A DNA stretch of 64,000 nt from Eledone cirrhosa (GCA_964016885.1 OZ024744.1:114834302-114898301); one strand, 5' to 3'. Shown: positions 9,430 to 20,659, counted from the first letter of the stretch. Notes: generated by a model not told the origin, from the sequence alone. Numbers and translations: made by a program.

Positions 9430-10386
9430 ACTAGACATGAAAAATGCGCAAGCTCAAAAGTGCCACAGAATGTTATAATAAACCTTCAAAAGTGTGGGAC
9501 TAGAGTTGTTGCTAAAAAATATTGTAATCATTATATATCGTACATTCTGTGGCATCCTTTATAAAAATAGCTTAAACCAACGAAGCCTTTATTTTTACGC
9601 TATTTCACTTAGTTAATTCTTAGAGTGTAACATATAAAAATAAATACATCTATGTTTAATGTAATAACAGCTATAAATAATTACGTAATATTATTATCAT
9701 ATACTCATAGTAACAAAATAATTGTGTTGAAACTTAATATGATGCTTATATGAACGATCAAATCTATAATGATAATTTCTTAAATATACTAATAGTAAAA
9801 TAATTTAGTTATCTATTGTTACATTTTCATAGAACTATAATATTAACAATCGTATTGCATTATCAAATTTTTATCACTACAAACTTTCATATTGGAATTA
9901 CCTTAAGCCACTTATTATTACTTCGCTTTCGTACTTTTACAGCTGTAGATATTGCGCTGTATCTTATATCTAATATCAATATCTCGTGGTAATTTGCATG
10001 AAGTGTAAAATAGGTTTATTAATAACTTTAATATGAAATGTATTATACAGGGCTGCGGAGTCGGTCAAAAATTGACTGGCTCCAACTCAGGATCCGATAC
10101 TCCATTATTTCCTAAATTTCAGCTCCGCAGCTCTGTTATTATATTAATTAATTTATTTTATAGTTGTAAATCATATTTTTATATGTTACACTCTAAGAAT
10201 TAACTAAGTGAAATAGCGTAAAAATAAAGGCTTCGTTGGTTTAAGCTATTTTTATAAAGGATGCCACAGAATGTACGATATATAATGATTACAATATTTT
10301 TTAGCAACAACTCTAGTCCCACACTTTTGAAGGTTTATTATAACATTCTGTGGCACTTTTGAGCTTGCGCATTTTTCATGTCTAGT
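9430..10386. mobile_element. 957-bp foldback element with 213-bp inverted arms
   Basis: The arm 9430-9642 and the arm 10174-10386 are reverse complements over 213 bp, with no mismatch noticed. Each arm contains a smaller inverted pair, tgccacagaatgt and its complement (9461-9473 and 9542-9554, mirrored at 10262-10274 and 10343-10355). The 531-bp spacer is AT-rich and contains a hAT-type MITE but no transposase. I could not see a target-site duplication at the outer ends, so its superfamily is unknown. Near identity of the arms despite an AT-rich, noncoding nature suggests a recent origin or gene conversion. Confidence 0.9.
10048..10135 (+). mobile_element. 88-bp hAT-type MITE inside the foldback spacer
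   Basis: The ends CAGGGCTGCGGAG and CTCCGCAGCTCTG are 13-bp terminal inverted repeats with one mismatch. The flanking 8-mers gtattata (10040-10047) and ttattata (10136-10143) match at seven of eight positions, as expected for a hAT target duplication. It is far too short to encode a transposase and must have been moved in trans. Confidence 0.85.
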
Positions 10387-10529
10387 ACAGTTATGTCTTT
10401 ATCCTGACTCAGCGAACTCTTGTTTCAACATACGGAGGACATTGTATGTACTCTCCGCTCTCAAATATTCGTCACCACCACTTAGTAATTTTTTCAGATT
10501 TTTTCCAATTCTTTGCTCTTATTCCACCT

Positions 10530-10606
10530 CAGGGGTCGATAAAATAAAGTACCAGTAATACACTGGAATAATTGCTGGCCTTGTGCCAAAAGTAGAAACA
10601 ATTATT
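10530..10606 (+). mobile_element. SINE fragment (3' half)
   Basis: Carries GGTCGATAAAATAAAGTACC through GCCTTGTGCC to TAGAAACAATTATTA and lacks the tRNA-like head. 10607-10875 holds nothing I can support. Confidence 0.88.
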
Positions 10607-10877
10607 AAATTTTGCTTATCTTTGGAGATATTTTTCTTTAAACTTGAAAAAAACATTATACATGACAAAAAAAGTACATTACTTGAAATCCAATATGTTA
10701 TAAAATAGGATGGGTTTGGAGTTTCAGTATGTAAGCTAAATGACTAATTCTGGGTTTATTTAAATCAACAGAGACAACCTAGAAACATTACCGATTCCAC
10801 CCCTATTATTCCAACCTCCTGCTTATTCCTTCTTACCATTTAGGATTCAACAGTATGTCTGTGAATCTTAGTTACTG

Positions 10878-10878
<1 letters not shown>

Positions 10879-10940
<62 letters not shown>

Positions 10941-10952
10941 CCCCCCTCTCTT

Positions 10953-11018
<66 letters not shown>
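10879..11018. repeat. (TC)n-(TA)n-(TG)n microsatellite
   Basis: Three dinucleotide blocks in series, producing Arg/Glu and His/Thr ORFs on the minus strand that are not genes. Confidence 0.97.
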
Positions 11019-11019
<1 letters not shown>

Positions 11020-11687
11020 TGGCTGTAACTCAATTTGGAGTAATGCCATCACTTGATACTTAATCATGACCATTTTAGTCCTGCTAGGGACTTGCCTATG
11101 GCCAGCAATACCATGTATCGCAATAAATGTCACATATCAAGCGATGTCTGTGCTTGAAGTGTTTACAAGTGAGGAAAGGCTGTGCACGGAGCCAGTCCCA
11201 CTCTCTGAACATCCAATGTATTTACCCCAAAAAGTAGAACTGGTCTACATTATTGGATACAAATGAAGTCGTAGATTTTATATTAGAGTGACCTTCTCCT
11301 AGAGAGATGTCTTAATGAAGACTAGGGATCTCTCACTCCACTGCCCTCACAAAAAAAAAAACTTTATTGGATGGCTGTTGACTCTCTTGAGTTTTTCCGC
11401 CCTTCGATGGGTCTTGATTTTCCTCCTCCTCCTCACCAAGCAAGCTTAAGGAAGAAGGAAAACAGTGTTCAATTAGTGAAGAGAGCTGATATATTATATT
11501 ATTTATGTTCATACAGTATCGGTATCTTCAAACTTTTCTAAGCGTCTGCAGATTGGGTCACAACTTTGATCCCTCTTACAATCTGGAGATATGGTCATTA
11601 TTGGGCTTTGAAACCTTAGCTAGCGCTTTTGTTCCGTGTATAAACATAAATAAATAATATAATCCATACACACATATATACATAAGC
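11019..11687. other. unique sequence, no gene recognised
   Basis: A 66-codon plus-strand ORF (11066-11266) has no recognisable domain and no sign of being a gene. The rest is unassigned. Confidence 0.4.
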
Positions 11688-11830
11688 ATAACCCTAACCC
11701 TTATCCTAACACTAACCATAATCTTAAACCTAACCCTAACCTATATTTAAAACATATTTGCAACGTTATTCTACTGTAAATTTATACACCCACGCTAACC
11801 CTAAACCCCCAATCCCCCAAACCCTACGCT
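11688..11830 (+). repeat. degenerate telomere-like CCCTAA stretches
   Basis: 11688-11746 contains several CCCTAAC or near variants, and 11800-11830 contains CTAACCCTAAACCCCCAATC. The motif is the complement of TTAGGG, the usual mollusc telomere repeat. The copies are imperfect and interrupted, so this is at most an old interstitial tract. Confidence 0.55.
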
Positions 11831-12476
11831 TAATGGGAAACATATTTTTGCGAGAAGTTCGGAGGTCAGATTAATCGATAACACACGAACCGTGGGAAAA
11901 TAATTATTTTCCACCAAACGCGAAATGTGTGTAGATCTGCGAAATTCCGATGGTCTTTCCGCCCCCTTTTACCCTTCCTTTTCTACAAAGCTAGTCGTCT
12001 GCAACTGCTTTAGGCAAGGCCTTGTTTCCGGGGGGTACCAGGGGACAAGACCCCTCCCCTTTTATATCTGAACTTCATTTGAATATATAAAATTTAATTA
12101 GCGTAAAATTTTACTTATGTGGTAGGGTCGGGGAAAGGCACCATAAGCAATTTATGCTCCTTTAAGAATCAATAAATGTTGGTTTGTCCCCCTCACATTT
12201 TTAAGGCAAACGAGGCCCCTGGCTTTAGGGGTCTTAGTCGTTGATAACACACGAAAAAAAACAAAAAAAACGAGGATAACAATTTATTTCCTACTGAAGT
12301 GGAGATGGGTGGTCTTCGAAAGTAACACCTAAATTAATTTCACTATACAAATTTGTGACCTTTTAAGTTTTAGTGATGTGCCTATCTAAGGTGTGCGCCC
12401 AAGTTACCTTAAAAGTAGCGCCGGCGCTGCTAACACTTGTTTCCTTTGACAAAGACACTTGCTAGAGTTATCTCTA
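11831..12476. other. unique sequence, no gene recognised
   Basis: Mixed-composition sequence with homopolymer A and G runs. No ORF, RNA or element supported. Confidence 0.5.
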
Positions 12477-12684
12477 CTTTATAATAATTATTTCTACCTT
12501 TGACACTAGGCCAGAAATTATGCAGTGCATTACTGGTACTTTATTTTATCGACTCCGTAAGGATGAAAGGCAAAGTCAACCTCGGCGGGATTTGAACTCA
12601 GACCGCAAAGGGACGTAAGTATGCTGGAAAGCATGGCGTCCAACCCTCTACCGATACTGCCAATTCACCGCCCTTTATAATAAT
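12477..12684 (-). mobile_element. tRNA-derived SINE, minus strand, with a 12-bp target-site duplication
   Basis: Read on the minus strand the element starts at GGCGGTGAATTGGCAGTATC and reaches the SINE tail near 12489. The 12-mer ctttataataat flanks it at 12477-12488 and 12673-12684. The left copy overlaps the AT-rich tail slightly. Box A and box B are recognisable. Confidence 0.93.
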
Positions 12685-12944
12685 AGTATTAAATAAAACT
12701 GCTAGATGTCGCTTTCTTTGTTGCCATTGGTTACAACATGAACACCTCGCTGGTTATAACAACAGCAACAACAATAACATTGCCATCGACCTTTGTTGAT
12801 TGATCGAATATCGATGTCCCGTGTTTGTTCCACTTTGTAACTTTTATGGGACAATGAAACCGGTCAAGTGTCGCTGACAATTACATTTTAATGTATTTTT
12901 ATACTCGGCTTTCAGGTATGTCATTTATAGAGTAACCGGTAATT
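12685..12944. other. unique sequence, no gene recognised
   Basis: Contains a short AACAACAGCAACAACAATAA tract; otherwise nothing is identified. Confidence 0.5.
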
Positions 12945-13396
12945 ACTGTTGTTGTTAGCGTTGTTGTTGTTGTTGTTAGCGTTGTTGTTGTTGTTACCGT
13001 TGTTACTGTTGTTGTTGTTAGCGTTGTTGTTGTTGTTACTGTTGTTGTTGTTGTTGTTACCGTTGTTACTGTTGTTGTTGTTACCGTTGTTGTTGTTACT
13101 GTTGTTGTTGTTACCGTTGTTGTTGTTGTTACTGTTGTTACTGTTGTTGTTGTTACCGTTGTTGTTGTTGTTGTTACTGTTGTTGTTATTGTTGTTACTG
13201 TTGTTACTGTTGTTACTGTTGTTACTGTTGTTGTTGTTACTGTTGTTGTTACTGTTGTTGTTACTGTTGTTGTTGTTGTTGTTGTTACTGTTGTTGTTAC
13301 TGTTGTTAGCGTTGTTGTTGTTGTTACCGTTGTTGTTGTTACCGTTGTTGTTGTTACCGTTGTTACTGTTGTTGTTGTTGCCGTTGTTGTTGTTAC

Positions 13397-13433
<37 letters not shown>

Positions 13434-13702
13434 ACTGTTGTTGTTGTTACTGTTGTTGTTACTGTTGTTACTGTTGTTGTTGTTACTGTTGTTGTTACTG
13501 TTGTTATTGTTGTTACTGTTGTTGTTACTGTTGTTATTGTTGTTACTGTTGTTACTGTTGTTGTTGTTACTGTTGTTGTTACTGTTGTTACTGTTGTTGT
13601 TGTTACTGTTGTTGTTACTGTTGTTACTGTTGTTACTGTTGTTACTGTTGTTACTGTTGTTGTTGTTACTGTTGTTACTGTCGTTGTTGTTACTGTTGTT
13701 GT
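12945..13702 (+). repeat. GTT-based trinucleotide array with GTTACT and GTTACC variants
   Basis: About 750 bp made almost entirely of GTT with interspersed ACT, ACC, AGC and ATT triplets. It keeps a three-base period, which is why a 251-codon frame of Leu and Pro stays open; that frame is not a gene. Next to it lies a LINE fragment, so the array may have grown at or near an element end. Confidence 0.95.
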
Positions 13703-14170
13703 AGATGTGAAAGTGCCGTAGCTACTGTGAGAACTGGGTGGAGGAAGTTGAGGGTTTCCCTCTCAGATTGTATGAAGCTACTTGGAAGTAAGGATTGGGT
13801 CTTGACTGCAGACAATCTGTGAAGACTGACAAGAAAGGAGGAGGTATGTTCTGGTGTGTAGTAGTAGTATAGATAGGAGGAGGAGGTATGTTCTGGAGGA
13901 TGTGTAGTGGTAGTATAGATGAACAACAAAGCATCAGTGGAATGAGAGAAATATTGGGCATAAGAGGAATCAGATGTAGCATATAGGAGAGGAGTTGTGC
14001 TGGTATCGACATGTGATGTGTATGAAGGATGAAAGCTGGATATGATAAAGAAATGCAGGATATGAAAGATCAACGGAAACCTGTGGAAGAGGAAAATCTA
14101 TGCTAGAAGAGTGAAGGCTGACTTGACACAGCTTAATCTCATGTAGTGGGTGACAAGATTGAGTTGACTT
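13703..14170 (+). pseudogene. degenerate LINE fragment (C-terminal part of ORF2)
   Basis: Pieces in different frames parallel the better copy at 15899-16300: GWRKLR near 13735, then WVLTADNL, then DEQQSISGMREILGIRGIR near 13919-13980, corresponding to EQQSINELSERLSIRGIK in the other copy. Stops and frameshifts are frequent. It encodes no RT core. It marks an older insertion of the same plus-strand LINE family. Confidence 0.75.
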
Positions 14171-14645
14171 GTGATATGTTGTAGGACATGTTCCCCTGAG
14201 CAAGTGAGATGAAATATTCATAGAGAACATGGTAATAAAGATGCAGAGAGGTTTAAAGATATTTAGCTCTCCCCTGTCATTATGTTCTAAGTTCCTCATT
14301 AGTCTCCTCCTTAGCATCATTAATTTGCCCCACCTTCAATCTCTTGTATTCTTCATTTTCCACCTCACTATCTAAATATATTATCCCTCCACACGCAGCC
14401 CTTCTTTCAACATACATGCCAGTATGGAAAGACAGGTGTAACTATGACTGTAATACTAGGCTGTCATGGAAAGACAGGTGTAACCATCAGTGTAATGCTA
14501 GGCCACCCCACAGCCCACCCTCCTCACCATCTGCTATTGTGGCATGACTCCCTCCATAACATCTACCTTGACTCTTCCAACACATTCCCCCACCCCATCA
14601 CTGTTATTCCCAGCCTGATACAGGACAAAAGAAGCACCCCAATGT
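14171..14645. other. spacer with a 42-bp two-copy tandem repeat
   Basis: The string atggaaagacaggtgtaac occurs at 14424 and again at 14466, followed by similar bases, so a 42-bp unit was duplicated. The composition resembles LINE 3'-untranslated sequence of the neighbouring family. No gene seen. Confidence 0.55.
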
Positions 14646-14719
14646 TGTAAAGTGCCATGATAAAATGCACCCAGCTGACTCTGCAAAGTAATAGGGTTAT
14701 ACAAGTCAGTACAGCGTAG

Positions 14720-16407
14720 TAAGTAAAGCAATCAAAGATATGAAGACTGGGAAGGCAACCGGTCCATCGGGTGTAGCTGCCGAGATGCTGAAGGCATCTG
14801 GGTCTGTAGGTCACACTATAACCACACGTATTGTTAACTAGATAATACTAGAAGGTGACATACCAAGAGATTGGTGCAGTAGCATCATTGACAACTGCTA
14901 CAAAGGTAAAGGTGATGCACTCGATAGAGGAAACTATAAAGGTATAAAGCTGATGGACCAGGTCATGAAAGTAAAGGAAAGAGTTATAGCACAGTTGATT
15001 AGGGACCGGGTAAAACTAGATGAGATGCAATTTGGGTTTGTACCAGGAAAAGGCACGACTGATGCCCTCTTCCTTGTCAGGCAGTTACAGGAAAAGTACC
15101 TAGCTAAAAGTAAGCCGCTCTACCTGGCATTCGTCGATCTGGAAAAAGCCTTCGACAGAGTCCCCTGTGCTATAATCTGGTAGGCTCTTAGAAAATTAGG
15201 TGAAGATGAATGGATTGTGAAAGCTGTACAAGCCATGTATAGCAGAACAGTCAGCAAAGTTAGGATTAAACCCATGCTCTGTCTAAACCCATGCTAGCGT
15301 GGAAGATAGACATTAAACAATGATGATGATGATGATGATGATGATAGCGAGGAATTTAGCATACAGGTCGGTGTCCACCAGGGCTCTGTTCTTAGCCCTC
15401 TCCTGTTCAATATAATTTTGCAGGCAATAACGAAGGAGTAGACCGGATGCCCATGGGAACTCCTGTATGCAGATGATCTCGCACTTATAGCTGAATCTAT
15501 GGTAGAACTAGAGAAGAAATTCCAAACATGGAAGCAGGGACTAGAAAGAAAGGGTCTCAAAGTCAACCTGACAAAGACTAAGGTCCTTGTAAGTAGACGA
15601 GAAAACAGAACCCAGATTCTCTCAGGGAAATGGCCTTGCTCAGTATGTAGGAAAGGTGTAGGTAGGAACTCCATTCTCTGCCCCAAATGCAAACAATGAT
15701 GTAGTGGGATCTCAGGAAGTTTAACTAAGAATGTAGGCTTCACATGTAGCAGCTGCGCTAGGACAGCAAGCAGCAAACGACCACAGGAAACAAGCAGCAC
15801 CAAACTCTGGGAGGACTCGGTAGAAACAGTAGACAGCTTCTGCTACCTAGGTGATTGAATTAGCAGCGGAGGTGGGTGTTCAGAAAGTACAATAACTAGG
15901 GTAAGAATGTGATGGAAGAAGTTCAGGGAGCTACTGCCACTGCTAGCTGCAAAAGGCTTTTCCCTCAAAATGAAAGGCAAACTGTATGATGCGTGTATAC
16001 GAACAGCAATGTTACATGGTAGTGAGACCTGGGCGTTGTCTGTGGAAGACTTACGTAGATTAGAAAGAAAAAAAGCTTGCATGCTCCGATGGATGTGTAA
16101 TAGTAATATACACGAACAGCAAAGCATAAATGAATTGAGCGAGAGGCTGAGCATAAGAGGAATCAAATGTTGTGTGCAGGAGAGGCGGTTGGGTTGGTAT
16201 GAACATGTGATGCATATGAAGGATGACAGCTGCATAAAAAGGTGCAGAAACCGCAGAGTGGGGAGACCCAAGAAGACCTGGGATGAGGTGATAAAAGCCG
16301 AGCTTGCCCTGTTGATCCTCTCAAAGGCGATGACACACGACACTGACCTCTGGGGTTACACAGTAATACAGAAGACCCAACTTCCCACGGGTACAAGCCA
16401 AAGCTGA
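14720..16407 (+). pseudogene. LINE ORF2 remnant: reverse transcriptase, zinc finger, C-terminal domain
   Basis: In order: KAIKDMKTGKATGPSGVAAE; NYKGIKL; FGFVPGKGTTDALF; LAFVDLEKAFDRVP (motif A Asp, near 15130); GVHQGSVLSPLLFN; LLYADDLALIAES (YADD box intact, near 15461-15499); GLKVNLTKTKVL. A Cys-rich finger follows (CSVCRKGVGRNSILCPKC, near 15640-15690), then the C-terminal part with GSETWAL, MLRWMC and GRPKKTW. In-frame stops occur before EKYLAK, after CAIIW (a Trp codon turned TAG), before TGCPWELLY and in the finger. It would copy RNA into DNA if intact; it is dead here. The clade is not certain; RTE or a relative is my best guess. Confidence 0.85.
15268..15345 (+). mobile_element. nested 77-bp LINE-tail insertion inside the RT frame
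   Basis: Removing this stretch restores the reading SKVRIN to SEEFSIQVG of the surrounding RT. The inserted DNA has a repeated taaacccatgct, then gctagcgtggaaga and a run of TGATGA, which matches the 3' end of the same LINE type at 16620-16665. It is therefore a tail-only copy inserted into an older copy. Confidence 0.8.
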
Positions 16408-16827
16408 AGCATATAGATAATATCCCCCCCCCCCCCCACACACACACACTGTAAACTGGTCATGTAGGTGTCATGGTAAAAAGCACCCAGCACTAACTGT
16501 AAATGAGGTTGGTGTTAGGAAGGGCATCCAGCTGTAGAAATCAAGCCAAATCAGTTCTTGTATGAGCAAGGCATGGTCAGCCGACCAGACACTGCTCACA
16601 ACAGGACAACTTGTCTAACCCATGCTAGCGTGGAAGGACGGACGTAAAACTGTGATGATGATGATATAAGAACAGATTAAAGTTCAAGCAAAAAATCGCT
16701 GCTTTCACCCATCTTCACAGGATCTTCTGATTTTAGTCTTCACATTTATTGTTGTTGTTATTATTATTGTTGTTGTCGTCCTCCTCCTCCTAGGTGTTTA
16801 TACTCGGATAATAATAATAATAAATAT

Positions 16828-16936
16828 AATTGTTTCTACTTTTGGCACAAGGCCAGCAATTACCCAGTACATTACTGGTACTTTATTTTATCGACTCCGT
16901 AAGGATGAAAGGAAAAGTTGACCTCGGCGGGGTTTG
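16828..16936 (-). mobile_element. 5'-truncated SINE, minus strand
   Basis: The 3' half of the SINE (tail, GATAAAATAAAGTACC core, CCGCCGAGG) is present and stops inside box B. Both ends lie in ATA repeats, so the truncation point coincides with a microsatellite. Confidence 0.88.
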
Positions 16937-16937
16937 A

Positions 16938-17040
16938 AATAATAATAACAATAATGCTTTATTTATTAATCAGGTTGACACAAAGTATAACATTAAAGTA
17001 TAACATACAGGACGGTACAAATGAGAATTTCTGTGTGTAA
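16938..17040 (-). mobile_element. ~100-bp LINE 3'-end fragment, minus strand
   Basis: After an (AAT)n stretch, the bases tttatttattaatcaggttg and a later acaggacggtac resemble the 3'-untranslated end of copies A and B. It is an extremely 5'-truncated member of that family. Confidence 0.6.
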
Positions 17041-17181
17041 AAAAATAATAATAATAATGGTTTCTTTATTGGCCACAAGGGTTAACATGAAGAAAAACAT
17101 TAGAGACGGCACAGAACGGTTCAGGATGATACAAAGTGGAGTTTGGCCATGTAAAAAGGTTATAACAAGAAGATAGAAATA

Positions 17182-17697
17182 TCAAAAAAATTCAAACAAA
17201 AATTCCCCGAAAGGGGTCACTCGTGATGAAAACCACACAAAAGACCAAAACTTACTAGAAGACAACACTTGCCTCTCCACCCTGATTTTCCTCTTCAAGT
17301 GAAATTTGAAAAAGTTAATCAGGGATTGGCCGGAGAGGAAAGTGTCCATCTTCAACCCTTTCAATCTTGTCCACCATACAATCTCTTTCGCCATGGCCAC
17401 CAGGCAGATGAAAACTGCTTGCCCTTCCTCCTCTTTAAAGGAGGATGGCGCGGCTATCTGCACAATGGAATCAGTTGATAACCGGATCGGTCCTACACGC
17501 GACAGCAACTGTTCGACATAGCTCCACAAGTCAGCAATCCTTGGGCACTGAACGAGTGCGTGCAGGACTGTTTCGTCATCCTGCGCGCATCTCGAACAGC
17601 CTCGGCTGACAGCACCTCCGTGCCTGTAGAGCTTATCCCGAACCGGCAACGCTCCCCAGTAGCACTGCCAGGTCAGGGATTTCTGGAAATTGTCCAT
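17182..17697 (-). pseudogene. copy A ORF2 C-terminal domain with Cys/His knuckle
   Basis: MDNFQKSLTWQCYWGALPV leads into VRDKLYRHGGAVSRG and the knuckle CSRCAQDDETVLHALVQC (C-x2-C-x8-H-x4-C), then PRIADLWSYVEQLL. This C-terminal region of L1/Tx1-type ORF2 is thought to bind RNA. The segment is 171 codons without a stop and is the best preserved coding piece of copy A. Matching pieces lie in copy B (22995-22666) and, broken, in copy C (about 27720-27265). Confidence 0.82.
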
Positions 17698-17806
17698 AGG
17701 CCAATATTGAAGAGAGCAAACAGCTGATCGTCTTCGACGCCCAGGGTCTCCCCGAGAACATCGTCGCTCTTCCCCTCCATTAGTCCTCTATAGAATGCTA
17801 GAACGC

Positions 17807-19735
17807 CTAGGTGGATGTTCCACCGATATCAGTGCCCAGCTGGTAGAGGGCGGTGAGTGCTTGGAAACTTTCGAGCTTCCAAGCGCTATCCCTCAGTCTT
17901 TTTCTGATCCAGGACTGCAGCTCCGTCAAGGAGACGAGCTGGGGAAAAGCGTGTCTGGCAGACTGCGACCATACCTGTTCACCATCAAGGAAGCACCAGA
18001 GATGTTGCAGCCTCAGTGTATGTTTGCGCATCATCAACCACGGCATGCCTAGTCCTCCACGTAACGGGTGCTGACAGCAGATGAATCGTTTGACCATGGG
18101 AGCATGTCCCTTCCACAAAAAGCTGGAGAGAAGGCGTTCCATTTTGGAGTTGGACGGGTGCAAGGTACAACAGTCAGGCGGTAGCAGATGACAGACCCGA
18201 TGTCCGCATTCGCCACCTCCGCCAGACCTTTCAGAGACAGCCTCCTCTCGGCCCATTTCTGGGTGAGGGAGGCCACCCTGCTCGTCACCTCGGTCCAGTT
18301 TTTCTCCATCTGGAGGTTCGGACTGAACCAGACCCCAAGCATTTAACCGGACCTTCCGTCTAGCGCCCCACGACTCTGTCAGATGGCATGGACTTGCCTC
18401 TCCAGGTGCTGAGTTGCAAGCCCACCACTTTTCCTGGTTTATCTTTGCTCCTGTCACTGCTTTGTATTCCTTGAGAGCGGTGCCGAGCATCTGGACGTGG
18501 TTGGTGCTCGACACCACCACGGTGACGTCGTCGGTGTAAGCCGACACGGATCTTCCTCATCCCAGTTCACGAGGGACGCCCTCATGGTCTCCAATTTGTG
18601 CAGTAATGGCTTGAAGGCCAGTATGTACAAGAGGGATGAGAGGGAACACCCTTGCCGGACCGAGCACAAGATGCTGAACGGCTGTGACAGGTGATCATTC
18701 ACCCTCACAATCGAGATGTCACTGTGCATTGTAGCAATCCAGCCTCGAGGCCCGCAGCCAAGTACCTATGGTCGACCCTATCAAACTCTTTAGATTGATC
18801 CAAGTTGATCAGGGCCCCAGCCATGCCAGGTTCCTTAACCACCCTCTCTATGATGTATCACATGAGATGGAGGTTGTTGTGGATGGATCTGTCCGGAATG
18901 GCGCATGTCAGCGCCTCTCCAACCAGATCACTGATGACAAGCACCAATCTCTTTGCTAACACCTTGGCCAAAATCTTGAACTCTGTGTTTAGCAGAGTTA
19001 TGGGCCTGAAGTTGTCTATAACGTCCCCCTTGTTCGGGTCTTTTCTCAGCAGCGCCACCGCTCCCCAGCTCACAAAACTGGGAATGCTCCCGTTCTGCTG
19101 CCAGTTGCAGTAGACATCTGCCAAGAGGTCGCCAAACAAGTCTGGCATGTACGCATAAAGCTCATAGATTAGACCATCCAAACCTGGTGATTTACCCCTC
19201 GTGCAGTTAGACATCGCTTACCGTATTTCGCCTGCTGTTATTGGCCTTTTGCCGCACTGCGCCGCAGTCGTTGAGAGCCGCAGCAGTCCGTCAAGGTATG
19301 CACCGAAGTCCATACTCCGATCCTGCCCACCGCCCCCCCCGAATAATCGAGCAAAGTGCTGTTGAAAATCCACATACATCTGCTCGGGTTCGAACAATAT
19401 GCCTCCGTTTTAATTAGGCAAAGACCGTATTGTGGATTTGTTGTCACGTCACGCCTACACCACCCGGACCCATTGAATGGCTTCATCCCCTTGTGTCTTA
19501 GAGCTCTGACAACGCATTCTTCATGTTTTGCGTTGAAGAATTGATCGAGTGCCAATCTAGCTGCAAGCACATAGGTTGCGATGCCTGTCTTAAAAGCCTC
19601 TTCTAGTTTCCTAACTAGGTCTCCCTCTACTCTGTTTTCCTCTATCACTACTCCTTTGCTAAACCTTATCGATTCTACTCTAATTGCCCTTTTCAGGGTA
19701 AACCACCGCCTGTTGTTGATGATCGCACCCGTCAA
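17807..19735 (-). pseudogene. copy A ORF2 linker and reverse transcriptase
   Basis: 19735-19238 is the linker (EECVVRALRHKGMKPFNGS). RT follows in broken frames: KSPGLDGLIYELY, DNFRPITLLNTEFKILAKVL, then motif A as INLDQSKEFDRVD near 18815-18770 (Ala replaced by Glu before Phe). FSILCSVRQGCSLSSLLY and SAYTDDVTVVV (near 18547-18515) follow. The catalytic box reads YTDD instead of YADD; both Asp residues remain. At least three frameshifts interrupt it. Confidence 0.85.
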
Positions 19736-19754
19736 CGCACGCTTAACTAATTCG

Positions 19755-20518
19755 CTAATTCAGTCTCTGTAAGCTTTGCATGCTGGGAAAGACGCGTTCA
19801 GCTTCCAGTAACCGGGCCCTTGCTGTGTAGTCGACTACTTTAAATTGTGGACAACTTACACTAGCCTTATCTGTTTCCCTGCAGAATACCCTATCTACAT
19901 ACGATCTGGATGATCCGATGCGGTTTGCCCATGTCCACACGGGCACATTCGGATATCCAGTCTATACCTGTCAGACAGTTCAAAACGCCTGAGCAGGTTG
20001 TTCAGGCTTTTACACCCTCCTGTCCTGTCTACTAAACCCACATAATCCCAGCGTGCATCCAAGATACCGTTCCAGTCGCCCACTAACACTAAGGAGTGGG
20101 ACGTTCCAAGAAAGGTCTCTAGACATCTGAAGAAATCTGGCTGTCCTGCCCCTGTTGGGGCATAGACGGCTATTAGCCTGAAGGATTTGCCTTCGCTGCC
20201 GGTAATGTCCAGCACCACCGACTTACCTTCTGGGTCCAGGAAGATGGCCCGTATGGCGAGATCCAAGCCTCTCTGAAAAAGCACAGCAACTCCTCCCCCC
20301 GATCCTGGACGGCTGGGAGATGCGTATATATCGTAGCCACCGAAGATCGGTGCGATGGCTCGTGCTTCGGAGATTCTGGTCTCGCTGATGGCCACCACAT
20401 TTATGTTTAGTGACCTAAGGTCGTTGAGCAGGTGACCCTGCTTCCAAGATGATCCCAGGCCACGTACATTTATGCTGCCTATTCTAAGTACGGCCATGTT
20501 GGATGAGGAACGGGGCAA
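19755..20518 (-). pseudogene. copy A ORF2 endonuclease domain with SDH motif deleted
   Basis: The likely ORF2 start is the MAVLRIGSINVRGLG Met near 20497. Motifs run SINVRGLG (Asn), AISETRI (catalytic Glu), LIAVYAPTG, LVLVGDWNGILD (Asp/Asn). After a frameshift near 19940 comes SYVDRVF (the usual IDRI Asp), then VSCPQFKVVDYTARARLL. Copy C has YSDHKF at the matching place; in copy A the sequence jumps from the Tyr region to LLEAERVFP, so about 10-15 residues including Ser-Asp-His are gone. The nuclease cannot be active. Confidence 0.82.
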
Positions 20519-20659
20519 GTGAAAAAGACTTACTTATCTTCATCGTGTGGGGAAGGGACAGTAGAACCATCCTCTCGGCTGGTCATGGGTGTCTCCAAGA
20601 CGATCTCTTTGTAGATTCTTTTGGAGACTGACCCCCTGAAATCCCCAACGCAGTTGGGG

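Larger units (their letters stand above)
14650..16665 (+). mobile_element. LINE copy with (TGATGA)n tail, 5'-truncated
   Basis: The element runs from an RT-proximal segment to a 3'-untranslated region (about 16408-16665) that ends in ctaacccatgctagcgtgga and a TGATGA tail. It is truncated at the 5' end: no endonuclease is present. The coding part is broken by several in-frame stops and one nested insertion. A short piece of the same kind of 3' end lies inside it at 15268-15345. Confidence 0.88.

Noticed and set aside
9430..10386. piggyBac- or Tc1/mariner-type assignment of the large foldback
   Set aside because: A TTAA is present only on the left side, and no TA duplication fits the arm ends, so the class stays open.
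12949..13704. 251-codon poly-Leu/Pro ORF
   Set aside because: Direct product of the GTT triplet array, with no other gene features.
18925..18935. CTGATGA inside LINE copy A as a further hammerhead
   Set aside because: No GAAA box or pairing stems follow. The same holds for the ctgatga near 30853 in copy C. Both belong to LINE coding sequence.
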